Part shown: piece after piece, positions 1 through 11,477 of the stretch
How positions within the stretch are numbered: position 1 is the stretch's first letter
How the letters are laid out: each line of letters opens with the position of its first letter
NCBI GenBank assembly: GCA_013400115.1
Contig: VXBP01004050.1
Location: forward strand, 63,780 to 127,779
Source of the DNA: Rhinopomastus cyanomelas
Lineage: Eukaryota > Chordata > Aves > Bucerotiformes > Rhinopomastidae
Length of the DNA: 64,000 bases
Reading direction: 5' to 3'
Notes under the pieces: model-generated
The model's database searches: none
What the model saw: the letters and a program-made list of their open reading frames with translations, nothing else
What the model was told of the DNA's origin: nothing
Program-made: the position numbers and the translations under genes

Positions 1-293
1 TGGGCTCCTGTCACAGGGAATTGGCAACAGAAGCAGAGGGAAGGGCTTCAAGCTTCAACAGGGGAGGTTTAGAATAGACATCAGGAAGAAATTCTTCCCA
101 GAGAGAGTGTTCAGGCCCTGGACAGGGCTGCCCAGGGTGATGGTTGAGTCCCCATCCCTGGATGAGTGTAAAAGTCACTTGGACGTGGTGTTGGGGCATC
201 TGGTTTAGGGGTGACCTTGTAGAGCAGGGTTGATGGTTGCACTTGATGATACCAAGGGTCTTTTCCTACCTGAACAATTCTATGATTCTATGA
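1..293 (+). mobile_element. CR1 LINE 3' fragment
   Basis: Truncated by the window edge. It has the last ORF2 block (aggtttaga..agacatcaggaag), the 'gatgataccaagggtcttttcc' variant of the 3' UTR and an ATTCTATG tail. It belongs to a subgroup whose tail reads 'ttcc.acctgaa.aattctatga', also seen at 51955-52204. Confidence 0.9.
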
Positions 294-936
294 ACAAGCA
301 GAGGTATCTCTGCTGAAAGGACAACACACAACCCTCAATTCCCAGCTGCAGTTTAGTTTTTAATGCAAATGAAGCTGAAAAATTCACTTCTGATGGGCAG
401 ATCTGATTGAGAGTTTCCTTAAGTGCCTTTTCCTGAACCTGTCACCTTCCCCTTTGAGATGCTTTTATGTCCCTGCCTCTTCAGACACTCAACACTCCTC
501 TTCATGCTTGTTACATGGATGAAGTAACCTCACACACAGCATTGTGGAACAATAGGGGTTGCAAAGGTTTTCAGTAAGACTGAAATCATACCTAATCTGT
601 ATGATTGTTTTTGTACCTCTATTTTTCCCCCCCAAATTAAAATAAAATTGAGTCTGTTTACAGTTTCCATGATGCTGATGTCAACTGCTAGATCCCTGAT
701 CTTGCAAAGCCTTGGCACACGGATCTGTGCCTGCAAGTTGCTCCTGAATATGGAACTCGTAAACATATGCTTATCAATATTAATTCTTCTGCAGATCTAA
801 AACATGAATTTAGTAGCATAATCTAGTGCTTAGCACTATGTCTAGTTCCCCGTCGTTGCCACAGATCCATATGTCTTACAGAGGGCTGTGAAAAGAAGCT
901 GAAGGGATGCAGCTAAGATGTAAATATGCATTTTCT
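294..936. other. unique DNA, nothing recognised
   Basis: AT-rich single-copy-looking sequence. There is no convincing ORF, RNA gene or repeat; one short C-run and A/T-rich tract lies near 625-655. Confidence 0.5.
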
Positions 937-1405
937 TTCAAGAGGGATGTGGAGCTGCTGGAGAGGGTCCAGCATAGGGCAATGAGGATGATGAAGGAGG
1001 TGGAGCACCTCCCTTATGAGGAGAGGCTGAGGGAGCTGGGTCTCTTGAGCTTGGAGGAGACTGAGGGGTGACCTCATTAATGTCTACAAATATGTGAGGG
1101 GTGGGTGTCAGGAGGATGGAGCCAGGCTCTGCTCAGTGTCGTCTAGCAATAGGATGAGGGGCAATGGGTGTGAGCTGGAACACAGGAGGTTCCGCATGAA
1201 TATCGGAAGGAACTTCTTCCTAGTGAGGGTGACAGAGCCCTGGAAGGGGCTGCCCAGCAGGGTTGTGGAGTCTCCTGCTCTGAAGATGTTTAAGACCCAC
1301 CTGGATGTGTTCCTGTGTGACTTGATCTAGGTGATCCTGCTGTGTCAGGGGGATTGGACTAGAAGATCTTTCGAGGTCCCTTCCAGTCCCTAATGTTCTG
1401 TGATC
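937..1405 (+). mobile_element. CR1 LINE, ORF2 C-terminus plus 3' UTR
   Basis: Encodes the end of the CR1 reverse-transcriptase polyprotein (frame at 1094-1330 ends FLCDLI then stop), followed by a standard 3' UTR ending 'cctaatgttctgtgat'. A frameshift near 1060 breaks the frame. No 5' part is present. Confidence 0.93.
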
Positions 1406-1612
1406 TGTGGGGCAATGTGAGAGCAAGGGGCAATAGCTGTGAGATGGAACATAGGAGGTCTATGATTCTGTGATTCTTTTGAGAAAGAAGGGAAAGGCTG
1501 AGAGGAGGAACATGAGGGGAGATCTTGGTGTCTACAACTACCCAAAAGGCATTTAGGGGATACATCTTTTGAGGTCCCTTCCAATCCCTAATGTTCTGTG
1601 ATTCTGTGATTA
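1406..1612 (+). mobile_element. two stacked CR1 3' scraps
   Basis: Two internally deleted CR1 pieces lie end to end, each finishing in the ATTCTGTG tail (near 1480 and 1612). The order suggests repeated insertion into, or deletion between, CR1 tails. Confidence 0.8.
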
Positions 1613-1860
1613 TTGCTGTCTACAGCTACTTGAAAGGACTTTGGATAGAGTTGAGGCATTTGCCTCTTATGGTTTAGATTGGATCTTAGGAAGGAGATAT
1701 TTACTGAGACAGTGGTTGGGCACGTGAACAGGCTACCTGGAGAGGCACACTGTCCCTGAAGGTGTGCCTCCACAAGCAGGTAGAGCACTTGAAGCCATGG
1801 GGGTTGGACCTAGATGATCTTTCGAGGTCCCTTCCAACCTGTAACAATCAGTGATTCCGT
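1613..1860 (+). mobile_element. CR1 LINE 3' fragment
   Basis: Begins 'attgctgtctacagctac', loses most of the last ORF2 block and ends with 'ttcgaggtcccttccaacc' and a diverged tail. It is more diverged than its neighbours. Confidence 0.82.
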
Positions 1861-2216
1861 GAGGGAGATGTTGGGATGAGGGCTGGACTTGATGATCCTG
1901 GAGCTCCTCTCCAGTCATAATGATTCTATAATTCTCACAAGTCACAGGACAAGAGGAAATGGTCTCAAGCTGCACCAGGGGAAGTTCAGTTTGGCCCTGA
2001 GGCAAAACTTCTTCCTGGAAAGCACCATCAGGTCTTGGAACAGGCTGCCAAGGGAGGGGGTTGAATCACCATCCTTGGATGTGTTTCACAGTTGTGGAGA
2101 GCTGGAGCTCAGAGATAGGGTTCAGCAGTGGCCTTGGGACAGTTGGGTTCATGGTTGGACTTGATGATCTTTAAGGGCTTTCCCAACCTGAATGATTTTA
2201 TGGTTCTGTGATAATG
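1861..2216 (+). mobile_element. CR1 LINE, short tail scrap then a 3' fragment
   Basis: A 70-bp tail scrap (1861-1929) precedes a fragment with the 'ggacaagaggaaatgg' block and a 3' UTR ending 'atggttctgtgataa'. The frame at 1889-2164 is the decayed ORF2 end. Confidence 0.87.
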
Positions 2217-2775
2217 GTCAATTTGGCACAAGGGCTCCCACCCGCAGAGGTGCCTGAAGTGGAGAACATGCCCAGAAGGTAACACATGGCCTGTACCCTG
2301 GATATATGTTACATCATCTACTGAAACAGAACTGGTTTCCTTCCTGTTGTGGTTCTCTGTGGGAGAAATGACCCTCTGCACAAATATCCCTTTTTTCACA
2401 CTGCTGCCACCATCTCTTTTGGAAAGGGAATGAGATCTCCCTTCTGCTGGCAGGAAGCACCAGTGCAGAAGCTGCAGTGACTATTAACAGCTCCTTATCT
2501 CAAGGATGGCTGAACCATGCAGCATAGTGCTGAGCTAAGCTGGGCTCGATGCTTGGGACACCCTTGCTTTATCCTGGATGCTTTCTGATTCCTAAAATTA
2601 AAGGAAGTTTAGCGTGAACGTTGTTATCCCACACAGGGACCCCTGCAAATAACTGAGAACCAAGCAATCTCCATCTCTGCAGAGGAACAGGAATGAGCTG
2701 CTTCCACAGGAACCATCTGCTAATGCCATTGGCTTGATTTTGGGGCATGGTAGGGGAGCCCTGGATTTATCACCA
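2217..2775. other. unique DNA, nothing recognised
   Basis: No repeat, RNA gene or believable coding frame seen. Base composition is ordinary. Confidence 0.5.
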
Positions 2776-3250
2776 AATCACAGAATCACAGAACATTAAG
2801 GATTGGAAGAGACCTCAGAAGATCATCCAGTCCAATCCTCCTGCCACAGCAGGATCACCTACATCCAGTTGCATGGGAACATGTCCAGGAGGGTTTTAAA
2901 CGTCCTTAAAGGGAAGGAGACTCCACAACACACCTGGGCAGCCCCTTCCAGTGCTCTGTCACCCTCACTGGGAGGAATCTCATTCTCATATTGATGTGGG
3001 ACCTCCCTTCTTCCAGCTCACACCCATTGCCCCTTGTCCTATCATTAGATGACTCTGAGAAGTAGTTCCTTCTCATTCATGTGGAACCTCCTCTGTTCCA
3101 GCTGACACTCATTGACCCTTATCCTATCATTAGATGGCTCTGAGAAGACGTTCCTTCTTATAGATATGGAACCTCCTCTGTTCCAGCTCACAGCCATTGC
3201 CTCTTGTGTTATCATTGGATGACACAGAGAAAAGCCTGGCTCCAACAGGA
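2776..3250 (-). mobile_element. CR1 LINE with an internal triplication
   Basis: Minus-strand CR1 reading from its tail (aatcacagaatcacagaac) into the ORF2 end. The segment coding for the 'RRFH..RRNFF' block occurs three times in tandem (from about 2971, 3060 and 3146, period about 86 bp), diverged from each other. Confidence 0.9.
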
Positions 3251-3440
3251 CCAAGATATTGGCAGAAGCATGGAAAGGTCAAAGAGTTTCCACGGCCAAC
3301 ACTTGCTCTCAGAACAGGAATGTGATCCTGCCTCTATCCCAAGAAACTTCTAACTCCCACCTTGTTCATCAAAACCAAACATTAAAGCCCTCTAGTGAAA
3401 GTCTGGGAAGTCACTGGCACCCTGTAAACTCAATGGGACT

Positions 3441-3546
3441 TCACAGAATCATAGAACCACAGAATCCCAGAGCATTAGGCATTGGAAGGGACCTTCAAAG
3501 ATCATCCAGTCCAGTCCCCCCAGCCAAAGCAGGATCATCCAGAAGT
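3441..3546 (-). mobile_element. CR1 LINE 3' tail only
   Basis: About 105 bp of tail and 3' UTR, a severely 5'-truncated insertion. The sequence right of 3546 is not CR1. Confidence 0.88.
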
Positions 3547-3740
3547 TGAAGAGATTTTACTCTCTTCTTTCCACCAGAGAACATTCTAGTACTGGAACTA
3601 CATTGAGCAGATATTCCCCCGAGTGAAAATAAGGATCACATGTTGTCTAGCTCTGAAAACCCCAAGTACTAACTATTTCACTGTTTCCAAAATCAAAATG
3701 TTAGCCTGAGATCTTTTTAAAAAATTGTAATAATTCACGG

Positions 3741-4030
3741 ACTCACAGAACATTGGGGATTGGAAGGCACCTCAAAAGATCACCCAGTCCAAAATCATAG
3801 AATCATTAGGGATTGGAAGGGACCTCAAAAGATCATCCAGTCCAATCCCCCTGACACAGCAGNTCTGCTAACCACCCCTCTTCTAATCCACCCCAGGATG
3901 CTGTTGGCCCTCTTGGCCACAAGAGCACACTGCTGGCTCATAGTCAACCTGCTGGCCACCAGGACCCCCAGATCCCTCTCTCCTACACTACTCTCCAACA
4001 GGTCAGTCCCCAGTTGAATTGATTTCACAA
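3741..4030 (-). mobile_element. CR1 LINE, tail nested next to RT piece, with assembly join
   Basis: A 50-bp CR1 tail (3741-3792) abuts a second CR1 tail. A single N at 3863 then jumps into the RT C-terminal region (codes for LLESSVGERDLGVLV..MSQQCALVA on the minus strand). The ORF2 end between these parts is missing, so the N probably hides unassembled CR1. Confidence 0.88.
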
Positions 4031-4469
4031 GGAGCCTGCTCTCGGAATACATTTGCTGTGTCAGTGAGCAGGACTAATCAGAATGGGGGTAAATATAAAT
4101 ATGAAAAGGAAAATATTCCTCAGCTAATCAAGCAAATCAGCTCATTAAATTCTGAAAAAAAAAACCCCACGTTGTGCTTATAATCAAGATGTAGAACAGA
4201 CCTTTCATAGAGAATTAGTTCGGAAGAGTTTCCTTTCTTACCACAGGTCCGCACTGGTTTTCGTTGAGTTAAGTGTGTTCCTCTTGAATTAACCATCAGC
4301 TTCAATTCACATGAGCTTCCAGGCACTCCAGACATTCAGTGTTCAAATGTTCTTCATTATGTCCTCCTACTGTGTTGATTACTCTGGCAGCAACAAGTGG
4401 TTTTTTCCTGCCCACGAGTTACTTGTCTGACACAGGCACTAACACATTTCAGACATGAGCACAGATCCG
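4031..4469. other. unique DNA, nothing recognised
   Basis: AT-rich, with an A-run near 4155. No gene signal seen. Confidence 0.5.
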
Positions 4470-5213
4470 TGCTGGGTGGTGAATGGGTGGGGAGCAGCCC
4501 TGAGGAGAAGGGGTTGGGGCTCTAGGTGGATGAGAAGATCAATGACTGGATGATCTTTTGAGGTCCCTTCCAATCCCTAACGTTCTGTGATCTGCAATGT
4601 GTGAGGGCAGCCCAGAAGGACCTACTGGATTGAAAGAAGTGTCACGGGCAGGTCAATGGAGGTGATTCTCCACCTCTACTCTGGTTTTATGAGACCTCAC
4701 TTGGAGTGCTGAGTCCAATCCTGGAGACCCCAACACAAGAAGGATATGAAACTGTTGGAGTGAGTCCAGAGGAGGCCACAAGGATAATCAGATGGATGGA
4801 GACTCTCTGCTATTGGGACAGGGTGAGAGAGTGAGAGAGTTGGGGCTGTTCAACTGGGAGAGGAGAAGGCTTGTAGCACCTCTCCAGTACCTGAAGGAGC
4901 TATAGGAAAACTGGAGATGAACATTTTATGAGGAATTTCAGACACAGAACAAGGGAGATGTGTTCCAGGTAAAAGAGGGGAGATTGAGATGAGATCTGAG
5001 GAAGAAATTCCTCTCTGTGAGGCTGCTGAGGTTCTGGAACAGGTTGCTCAGGGAGGTCGTGACTGCTCTTTGGAAGTGGTCAAGGCTGGGTTGAATAGGT
5101 CTGTGAGCAACCTGGTCTGGTGAGAGGTGTCACTGCCCATTGCAGGGGTGTGGGACTGGATGATCTCTGAGGTCTCTTCCAGTCCAAACCAGTCTGTGAT
5201 TTTATGAATTGTC
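4470..5213 (+). mobile_element. older CR1 LINE with small CR1 nested in it
   Basis: A diverged CR1 subfamily (decayed RT end 'gtgctgggtggtgaatggg', then '..cacttggagtgctgagtcc', tail 'agtctgtgattttatgaa'). A 56-bp tail of the younger type lies within it at 4537-4592. Close kin of the element at 36135-36908. Confidence 0.87.
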
Positions 5214-5532
5214 ATTTAGAGGTGATGTTTGATAGCATCGAACTCCCTCAGCTTCCAAACATGTCCTCACGTAGAACCAAAAGGCAAAGAGGGGCCATGA
5301 TGCTGACACAAAAGTCTGGAAGTTCAAGGACGAGAGAACAGCCACGTCAACAGAGGAACTGATCCGTAGATGGGGGCTGCATCACCCCTAGCATCAACCA
5401 TCCTTTTGAGCTTTGCCCCCTCTGTGAACACGAATGTCAATGCACTGACATGGGCAGGGAGATGGAGGGCTGCAGCCAGAAGGGTATTTATGTACCTTCC
5501 TCATGCTGAAATTTTGTGAGTTAAAGGAAAAT
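5214..5532. other. unique DNA, nothing recognised
   Basis: Short unique spacer between CR1 copies, without recognisable features. Confidence 0.45.
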
Positions 5533-6091
5533 CACAGAATCACAGAACATTAGGGATTGGAAGGGACCTCAAGGGATCATCCAGTCCAATCCCTCTGCCA
5601 CAGCAGCATCACCTAAACCAAGCTGCACAGAAACATGGCCAGGAAGGTTTCAAACATCTCCAGAGAAGCAGACTCCACAACCCCCATGTGCAGCCCCTTG
5701 CAGTGCTCTCTCCAGGAAGAAGTTCCTTCTCATATTTATATGGAACCTTCTATGTACCAGCTGCCACCCTACCATTGGGTGCCCCTGAGCAGAGCCTGAC
5801 TCCATCCTCGTAACACCCACCTTTCACATATTTGTCAACATTAATGAGGTCACCCCTCAGTCTCCTCTTCCCCAAGCTCAAGAGACCCAGCTCCCTCAGC
5901 CTCTCCTCATAAGAGAGGTGTTCCACTTGCTTCATCATCTTTGTGGCTCTGCACTGTCCTCTCTCCAGCAGTTGTATCCCTCATGAGCTGAGGGGCCCAC
6001 AACTGTACACAAGATTCCAGATGCGGCCTGACCAGGGCAGAGTAGAGGGGGAGGACAACCTCTCCCCATCTACTAACCACCCCACTTCTCG
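5533..6091 (-). mobile_element. CR1 LINE, ORF2 end and 3' UTR
   Basis: Runs from the tail through the ORF2 C-terminal block to 'ctaaccaccccacttct', where it meets an oppositely oriented CR1. Short deletions have removed part of the last block. Confidence 0.92.
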
Positions 6092-6462
6092 TCCAAGAGG
6101 AGACTGAGGAGTCACCACATTAAGGTCTATAAATATTTGAAGGGTGAGTGTGAGGAGGATGGAGGCTTGCTCAGTGTCTTCTAATGATAGGACAAGGGGC
6201 AGTGGGTGTCAGCTGGAACAAAGGAGGTTCCACATCAATGCAAGAAGGAACTTCTTCCCAGTGAGGGTGATGGAGCACTGAACAGGCTGCCCAGGGGGGT
6301 TGTGGAGTCTCCTTCACTGGGGATGTTTAAGACCCACCTGGAAATGTTCCTGTGTAACTTGGTCTGGGTGATCCTGCTATGGCAGGGGGATTGGACTAGA
6401 TGATCTTTTGAGGTCCCTTCCAATCCGTAATGACATTATGATTCTATGATACTATGATTCTA
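6092..6462 (+). mobile_element. CR1 LINE 3' fragment, head-to-head with its left neighbour
   Basis: Starts at 'aagaggagactgagg' directly against the 5' truncation point of the minus-strand CR1. It ends in three imperfect ATTCTATG units, giving a long inverted repeat with 5533-6091. Confidence 0.92.
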
Positions 6463-6800
6463 TGATCCACCCCAGGATGCTGTTGGCCCTCTTGGCCACA
6501 AGAGCACATTGCTGGCTCATAGTCATCTTGTTGTCCACCAGGACCCCCAAGTCCCTTTCCCCTACACTACACTCCAACAGCTCAGTCCCCAGTNACCAGG
6601 GTGCTGTGGGAGACTTTACTGAAGTCAAAAGCTTTACTCAAGTCAAGACAGACCACATCCACTGCTCTGCCCTCATCTATCCACCTGGTGATGCCCTCAT
6701 AAAAGGCCATCAGGTTGGTCAAGAATGACTTTCCCTTGGTGAAGCCCTGCTGACTGTCCCTAATGACTCTCCTGTCCTTGATGTGCCTAGAGATGCATTT
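6463..6800 (-). mobile_element. CR1 LINE, reverse-transcriptase core
   Basis: Two RT segments joined at a single N (6594). The right one decodes on the minus strand to the palm-domain region (QGFTKGKSFLTNL.. and LDLSKAFD), matching the CR1 RT motif usually written LDFSKAFD. It is one of the few copies here reaching beyond the ORF2 end. Confidence 0.88.
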
Positions 6801-7204
6801 CCAGAACCAGGTTATGGTTCAGATAAGGACTTGCAGTAAGATATTATGCCCAGCTGACACGTGGGGCTCTCCTGGGAGTTGTTCTGACCTGAACACAGCA
6901 TAGCCCTTCGGGAAATTGCTGCTACCCATGACCCGTGAGCCCCATTACAGCAGCATGAGTGTAAGACCCCTGCCCAGTCTGAAGGCAGTGACATGTGCTC
7001 TCCCTGCTCAAACACTCACACAATCATGGGTATGGTTGATGGAGTTGAGAAGTACCACCAGTTTCACTGATGATTGTCTGACCAGGCTTCCAGCCTCCAC
7101 AACATCTTGCCAACAAGAAACCCCACAACTATTCCCACAGACATTGGCTATATTCCACCCACTTCCAGTACTGACTTCTCTAAACTGGTAGAACCAACAG
7201 TGTG
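6801..7204. other. unique DNA, nothing recognised
   Basis: No repeat or gene recognised. The open frames here lack family resemblance. Confidence 0.45.
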
Positions 7205-7742
7205 GACTCACAGACTGGTGGAGTTGGAAGGGACCTCTGGAGATCACCCACTCCAACCTCTCTGCTCCAGGAGGGTCCCCCACAGTAGGTTGCTCAGGAT
7301 GGCATCCAACTGTGGGATCTCTCCAGAACAAATGACTCCACAATCCCTATGGGCAGCCTGGGCTGGGGGTCTGTCACCCCCAAAGTCAAGAATTTTTTCC
7401 TCATGTTCAGGTAGAAATTCCTGGGTTCAGCTTTGTGCCAGTTGCCCCCTGTCCTGTCACTAGGCACCACTGAGAAGAGTCTGGTCCTATCCACTTCATC
7501 TGCCCTTTACTTATTGATCAGCATCGATCAGATCCACTCTCAGCCTGCTCTGCTCCAGCCTAACAGCCCCAGGGCTCTCTCTGAGACTTTGCTCACCACA
7601 AAGATGCTCCAGTCCCCTCATCTTGGCAGTCTCCACTGGACTCTGTCCACTAGCATCTCATCCCTCTTGACCTTGAGGAGCCCAGAACTGGACCCAGGAC
7701 TCCAGATGTGACCTCATGAGGGCAGAGTAGAGGGGAAGGAGC
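7205..7742 (-). mobile_element. CR1 LINE, diverged subfamily
   Basis: Tail variant 'actggtggagttggaaggg' followed by diverged ORF2 end sequence up to 'gggcagagtagagggg'. It differs clearly from the dominant young CR1 type. Confidence 0.86.
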
Positions 7743-8002
7743 ATTGGGGCAGTGGTTGTAACACAACATAGAAAGTTCCACATCAGAAGGAACTTCTTCC
7801 CAGTGAGGGTGACAGAGCACTGGAACAGGTTGACCAGGGTGGTTGTGGAGTCTCCTTCTCTGGAGATGTTCAAGGCCCACCTGGATGTGTTCCTGTGTGA
7901 CTTGGTCTAGGTGATCCTGCTGTGTCAGGGGGATGGACTGGATGATCTTTTGAGGTCCCTTCCAATCCCTGATGTTCTGTGATTCTCTAATTCTGTGATT
8001 CT
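7743..8002 (+). mobile_element. CR1 LINE 3' fragment
   Basis: Carries the end of ORF2 and the standard tail. It abuts minus-strand CR1 on both sides. Confidence 0.9.
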
Positions 8003-8332
8003 CCACAAAGCTCCTCCCCAGCAGATCAATAGCAGCCTGTACTGGTGCAGGGGGTTTATTCTTCCACTGGGGCAGGACCCTACACTTGTCCTTGTGGAAC
8101 TTAATTTGGTTCATCTCTGCTCAACTCTCCTGCCTGTCCCAGATCTCTCTGACTGGCAGCAGAGCCTTCTGGTGTGTCAGCCAGTGCTCCCAGTTCTGTA
8201 CCATCAGAAAACTGAGGGAACACTGTGTCACTTCATCTAGGTCATAGGCAAGTGCATTGAGCAGGAATGGACTCAGGACTGACCCCAGGGATCACCTCTG
8301 GCTACAGGTCTCCATGCTCCTCCTTCCCACTG
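8003..8332 (-). mobile_element. CR1 LINE, reverse-transcriptase piece
   Basis: On the minus strand this covers the RT region after the catalytic FADD box (equivalent to DLDRLESWAE..MKFNK.KC..LHLG), heavily mutated. It ends at 'cctctggctaca', the TSGVPQG region. Confidence 0.82.
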
Positions 8333-8342
8333 GCCAGACAGA

Positions 8343-8512
8343 GTCATAAAATCATTCAGGTTGGAAAAGACCCCTGGGATCATCGAGTCCAAACATCAAC
8401 CCCACTCTACAAGTTCATCCCTAAACCACCACTACATCTAAGCAACTTTTAAACACCATCAGGGATGGTGACTCAACCACCACCCCGGGCAGCCCATTCC
8501 AGTGCTCGAGTT
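8343..8512 (-). mobile_element. CR1 LINE 3' tail, 'ggttggaaaagacc' subtype
   Basis: A short insertion of the subtype with 'catcgagtccaa.catcaaccc', also present at 24713. Confidence 0.87.
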
Positions 8513-9487
8513 TCACACGTTCGTCCACAGACTTTGTTGGTGGCTCTGATGTTTTGCTAGAGAGCCTGTAACAGGACACTTATTTAAACAGCCAAGCTGG
8601 TTTTGTTTTTTCTTTAAAATCCTAAAACAGGAAGGACAGAGCGGTAGTTCATCCACAGTCTATTATTAATCTCCAACGCAGGGAGCTGCAGTAGCATCTG
8701 GCCTACAGGATCCATCGCTCTACAAGGAGGCATTGAAGAAATGCCTTTGACAGGGAGAGACATCCCCCAGGAGACCAGGGAAAGGGAAACAGAGCAGAGA
8801 ATTTATCCAGAAAAGGCCTTTTCAGCCCGTCATCGTCACCTTTATTTAAAACTCACTTTCAATCAGCTTTTTATTTTCTTCCAGGTGTATCCAGCAGCTC
8901 CTCTGGAGCTGAGAAGTTCGTGCGTGGGGTTTTCTTTTCATGCAGTGTGGGTAGGAAGGCATGTGGGAACTGTAATTCAGTCACTTTAAACCACATGAAG
9001 CTGAAGCTTGAAAGGAAAAATAATAATAAATGGTTCAGGTTGTCAGGCTCAGTGCATTTCTCAATCAATTAAACCTTATTTTAGCATCAGGGCAGTTTGT
9101 TTTTGAGAAGTTCTCCTGGCATTTTGATGCTTTCATTTCACCGTGCAGCCAGAAAGGTCTTGCTGGGAACAAATTACTCTTGGTAAAGCATCTCCTGAAC
9201 TGCATTTTTAGCTTCTGTTGAATTACAATAAACAAGATCCACATGAGTGAACAGAAGCAACAAAACAGCTCGTGGCAGGGAGAGAGAAGAGCTTTGGAGA
9301 TGGCTAAAGGAGGAAGGGAAATCTGGGGCTCCAGCACAGGAACAACAGGGTGGTTTGGGCTCAGAGATTTATTCTGCAATGTAGGATTACTTTGAACTGT
9401 GGTTGGGACATAAAACATCAACAATTAATGAGGGAAGATGTTCTACATCAGGCAGCTGGTTGGGTTTTCTTTTAAATGATTTAAAAT
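8513..9487. other. unique DNA, about 1 kb, nothing recognised
   Basis: No tandem repeat, RNA gene or conserved reading frame identified; frames up to 119 codons show no recognisable family. Contains A-rich tracts near 9016-9030. Confidence 0.45.
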
Positions 9488-9737
9488 CATACAATCACAG
9501 ACTGGTTTGGGCTGGAAGAGACCTCAGAGATCACCCAGTCCCAACCCCCTGCCATGGGCAGTGACACGTCTCACCACAACACGTTGCCCACACTCTCATC
9601 CAGCCTGGCCTTCAACACTTCCAGGGATGGAGCAGCCACAACCTCCCTGGGCAACCTGTTCCAGTGCCTCAGCAGCCTCACAGGGAGGAATTTCTGCTTC
9701 AGATTCCACCTCATTTCTCCCCTCTTTTAGCTTGAAC
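9488..9737 (-). mobile_element. CR1 LINE 3' part, 'cagactggtttgggctggaa' subtype
   Basis: An older-looking CR1 running from its tail to 'tttagcttgaac'. It meets a plus-strand CR1 head-to-head. Confidence 0.87.
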
Positions 9738-10219
9738 CTAGTTCTAGAAGGACACAGAGCTACTGCAGTGTGTCCAGCATAGACCAACGAAGATGATGAA
9801 GGAAGCAGAACACCTCCCTTTTGAGGAAAGGCTGAGGGAGCTGGGTGTCTTGAGCTTGGAGGAGACTGAGGGGTGACCTCATTCATCTCTATAAATATGT
9901 GAAGGGTGGGTGTCAGGAGGATGGAGCCAGGCTCTGCTCAGTGTCATCTGGTGATAGGATATGGGGCAATGAGTGTGAGCTGGAACACAGGAGGTTCCAT
10001 CTCAATGTGAGAAGGAACTTCCTCCCAGTGAGGGTGATGGAGCCCTGGAAGGAGCTGCTCAGGGCAGCTGCAGAGTCTCCTTCTCTGGAGATGTTTAAAA
10101 TCTGCCTGGATATCTTCCCATGCAGCTTGGCCTAGTGATCCTGCTGTGGCAGGGGGATTGGACTAGATGATCTTTCAAGGTCCCTTCCAATCCCTAATGA
10201 TTCTATGATTCTATGATTA
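9738..10219 (+). mobile_element. CR1 LINE, ORF2 end and 3' UTR
   Basis: The reading frame 9899-10135 is the ORF2 C-terminus. The tail shows two ATTCTATG units. The 5' truncation point touches the preceding minus-strand CR1. Confidence 0.92.
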
Positions 10220-10420
10220 GGTCTCCCTGGAACCTTCTACAGGCTGAACAGCTCCAATCCCCTCAGTTGCCAGTTAGCCTGAACCCATCCCCCTTGTCTT
10301 ATCACTACAGTCCCTCATAAAAAGTCCCTCTCCAGCTTTCCTGTAGCCCCTTCAGGTACTGGAAGCTGCTCTAAGGTCTCTCCAAAACCCTTTCCAGGCT
10401 GAGCAGACCCAACTCTCCCA
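10220..10420 (-). mobile_element. CR1 LINE fragment, diverged
   Basis: Matches the region 'ctgtagccccttcaggtactgg.agctgc' of the older CR1 type. Part of it is repeated across the N at 10714. Confidence 0.78.
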
Positions 10421-11134
10421 TTCTGCTGTAAAAACATCAAATACTGTGTCTGCATTTTGGATCTTCGTGTCGTGACGTGATCTCACTTCCCCTTTCACAG
10501 GTGTGGCTGGCATGGGAACAGACAAATCAATATTCCTGTTCTGTGAGCCGTGCAGCACTTAAGAAAAAGGACCACAGTGCCAGACTCATGCTGAAAGCTT
10601 CACAGGTCCAGAAGCTGGTTAATGGATGAGGAACATTCTGCCCTGATGGAACAACAATCCATTATTGATTGTGGGGTTGGACCAGGTGAGCTCTGAGGAC
10701 CCTTCCAAGCAAGNTTGTCTTATCACTACAGTCCCTCATAAAAAGTCCCTCTCCAGCTTTCCTGTAGCCCCTTCAGGTACTGGAAGCTGCTCTAAGGTCT
10801 CTCCAAAACCCTTTCCAGGCTGAGCAGACCCAACTCTCCCATTCTGCTGTAAAAACATCAAATACTGTGTCTGCATTTTGGATCTTCGTGTCGTGACGTG
10901 ATCTCACTTCCCCTTTCACAGGTGTGGCTGGCATGGGAACAGACAAATCAATATTCCTGTTCTGTGAGCCGTGCAGCACTTAAGAAAAAGGACCACAGTG
11001 CCAGACTCATGCTGAAAGCTTCACAGGTCCAGAAGCTGGTTAATGGATGAGGAACATTCTGCCCTGATGGAACAACAATCCATTATTGATTGTGGGGTTG
11101 GACCAGGTGAGCTCTGAGGACCCTTCCAAGCAAG
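10294..11134. repeat. 420-bp exact direct duplication across a single N
   Basis: 10294-10713 and 10715-11134 read identically, separated only by one N at 10714. Exact identity with an N at the junction is typical of a scaffold join that retained both overlapping contig ends. The segment contains part of a CR1, about 220 bp of unique DNA and a diverged CR1 tail ('ttggaccaggtgagctctga', + strand, running out to about 11152). Confidence 0.95.
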
Positions 11135-11152
11135 ACCATTCTGTGATTCTAA

Positions 11153-11477
11153 GGTTAAAAGAAAGGCTGGAGGGGTTTGTGAAGAGTGTCCCTTACCCCT
11201 TTTTTAATTCACAGCTTTCTAACCTCCTTGTGCTTTTTCTCCTCCAGGCCTAGAGCCATCCCTTAAAATACACTGCCCTGGGGTAGAGTTTTCTACTCAC
11301 TTTTCCCAGCTGGAAAAACACATCATCCAAAGTTAAAAGGGAACTAGATGCTTCTCAGTGCAGCAGGGAACTAGGGCATGGTCAGCAGTTTCTACCTGAC
11401 AGCTCGTGTTGAGGGGTGGTCCCCTCCGACATCACCACAGGTTTGAGTTGGAAATCCAAGGAAGCTGCAGTTCACAA
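11153..11477. other. unique DNA, nothing recognised
   Basis: Unique spacer without a recognisable feature. Confidence 0.45.
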
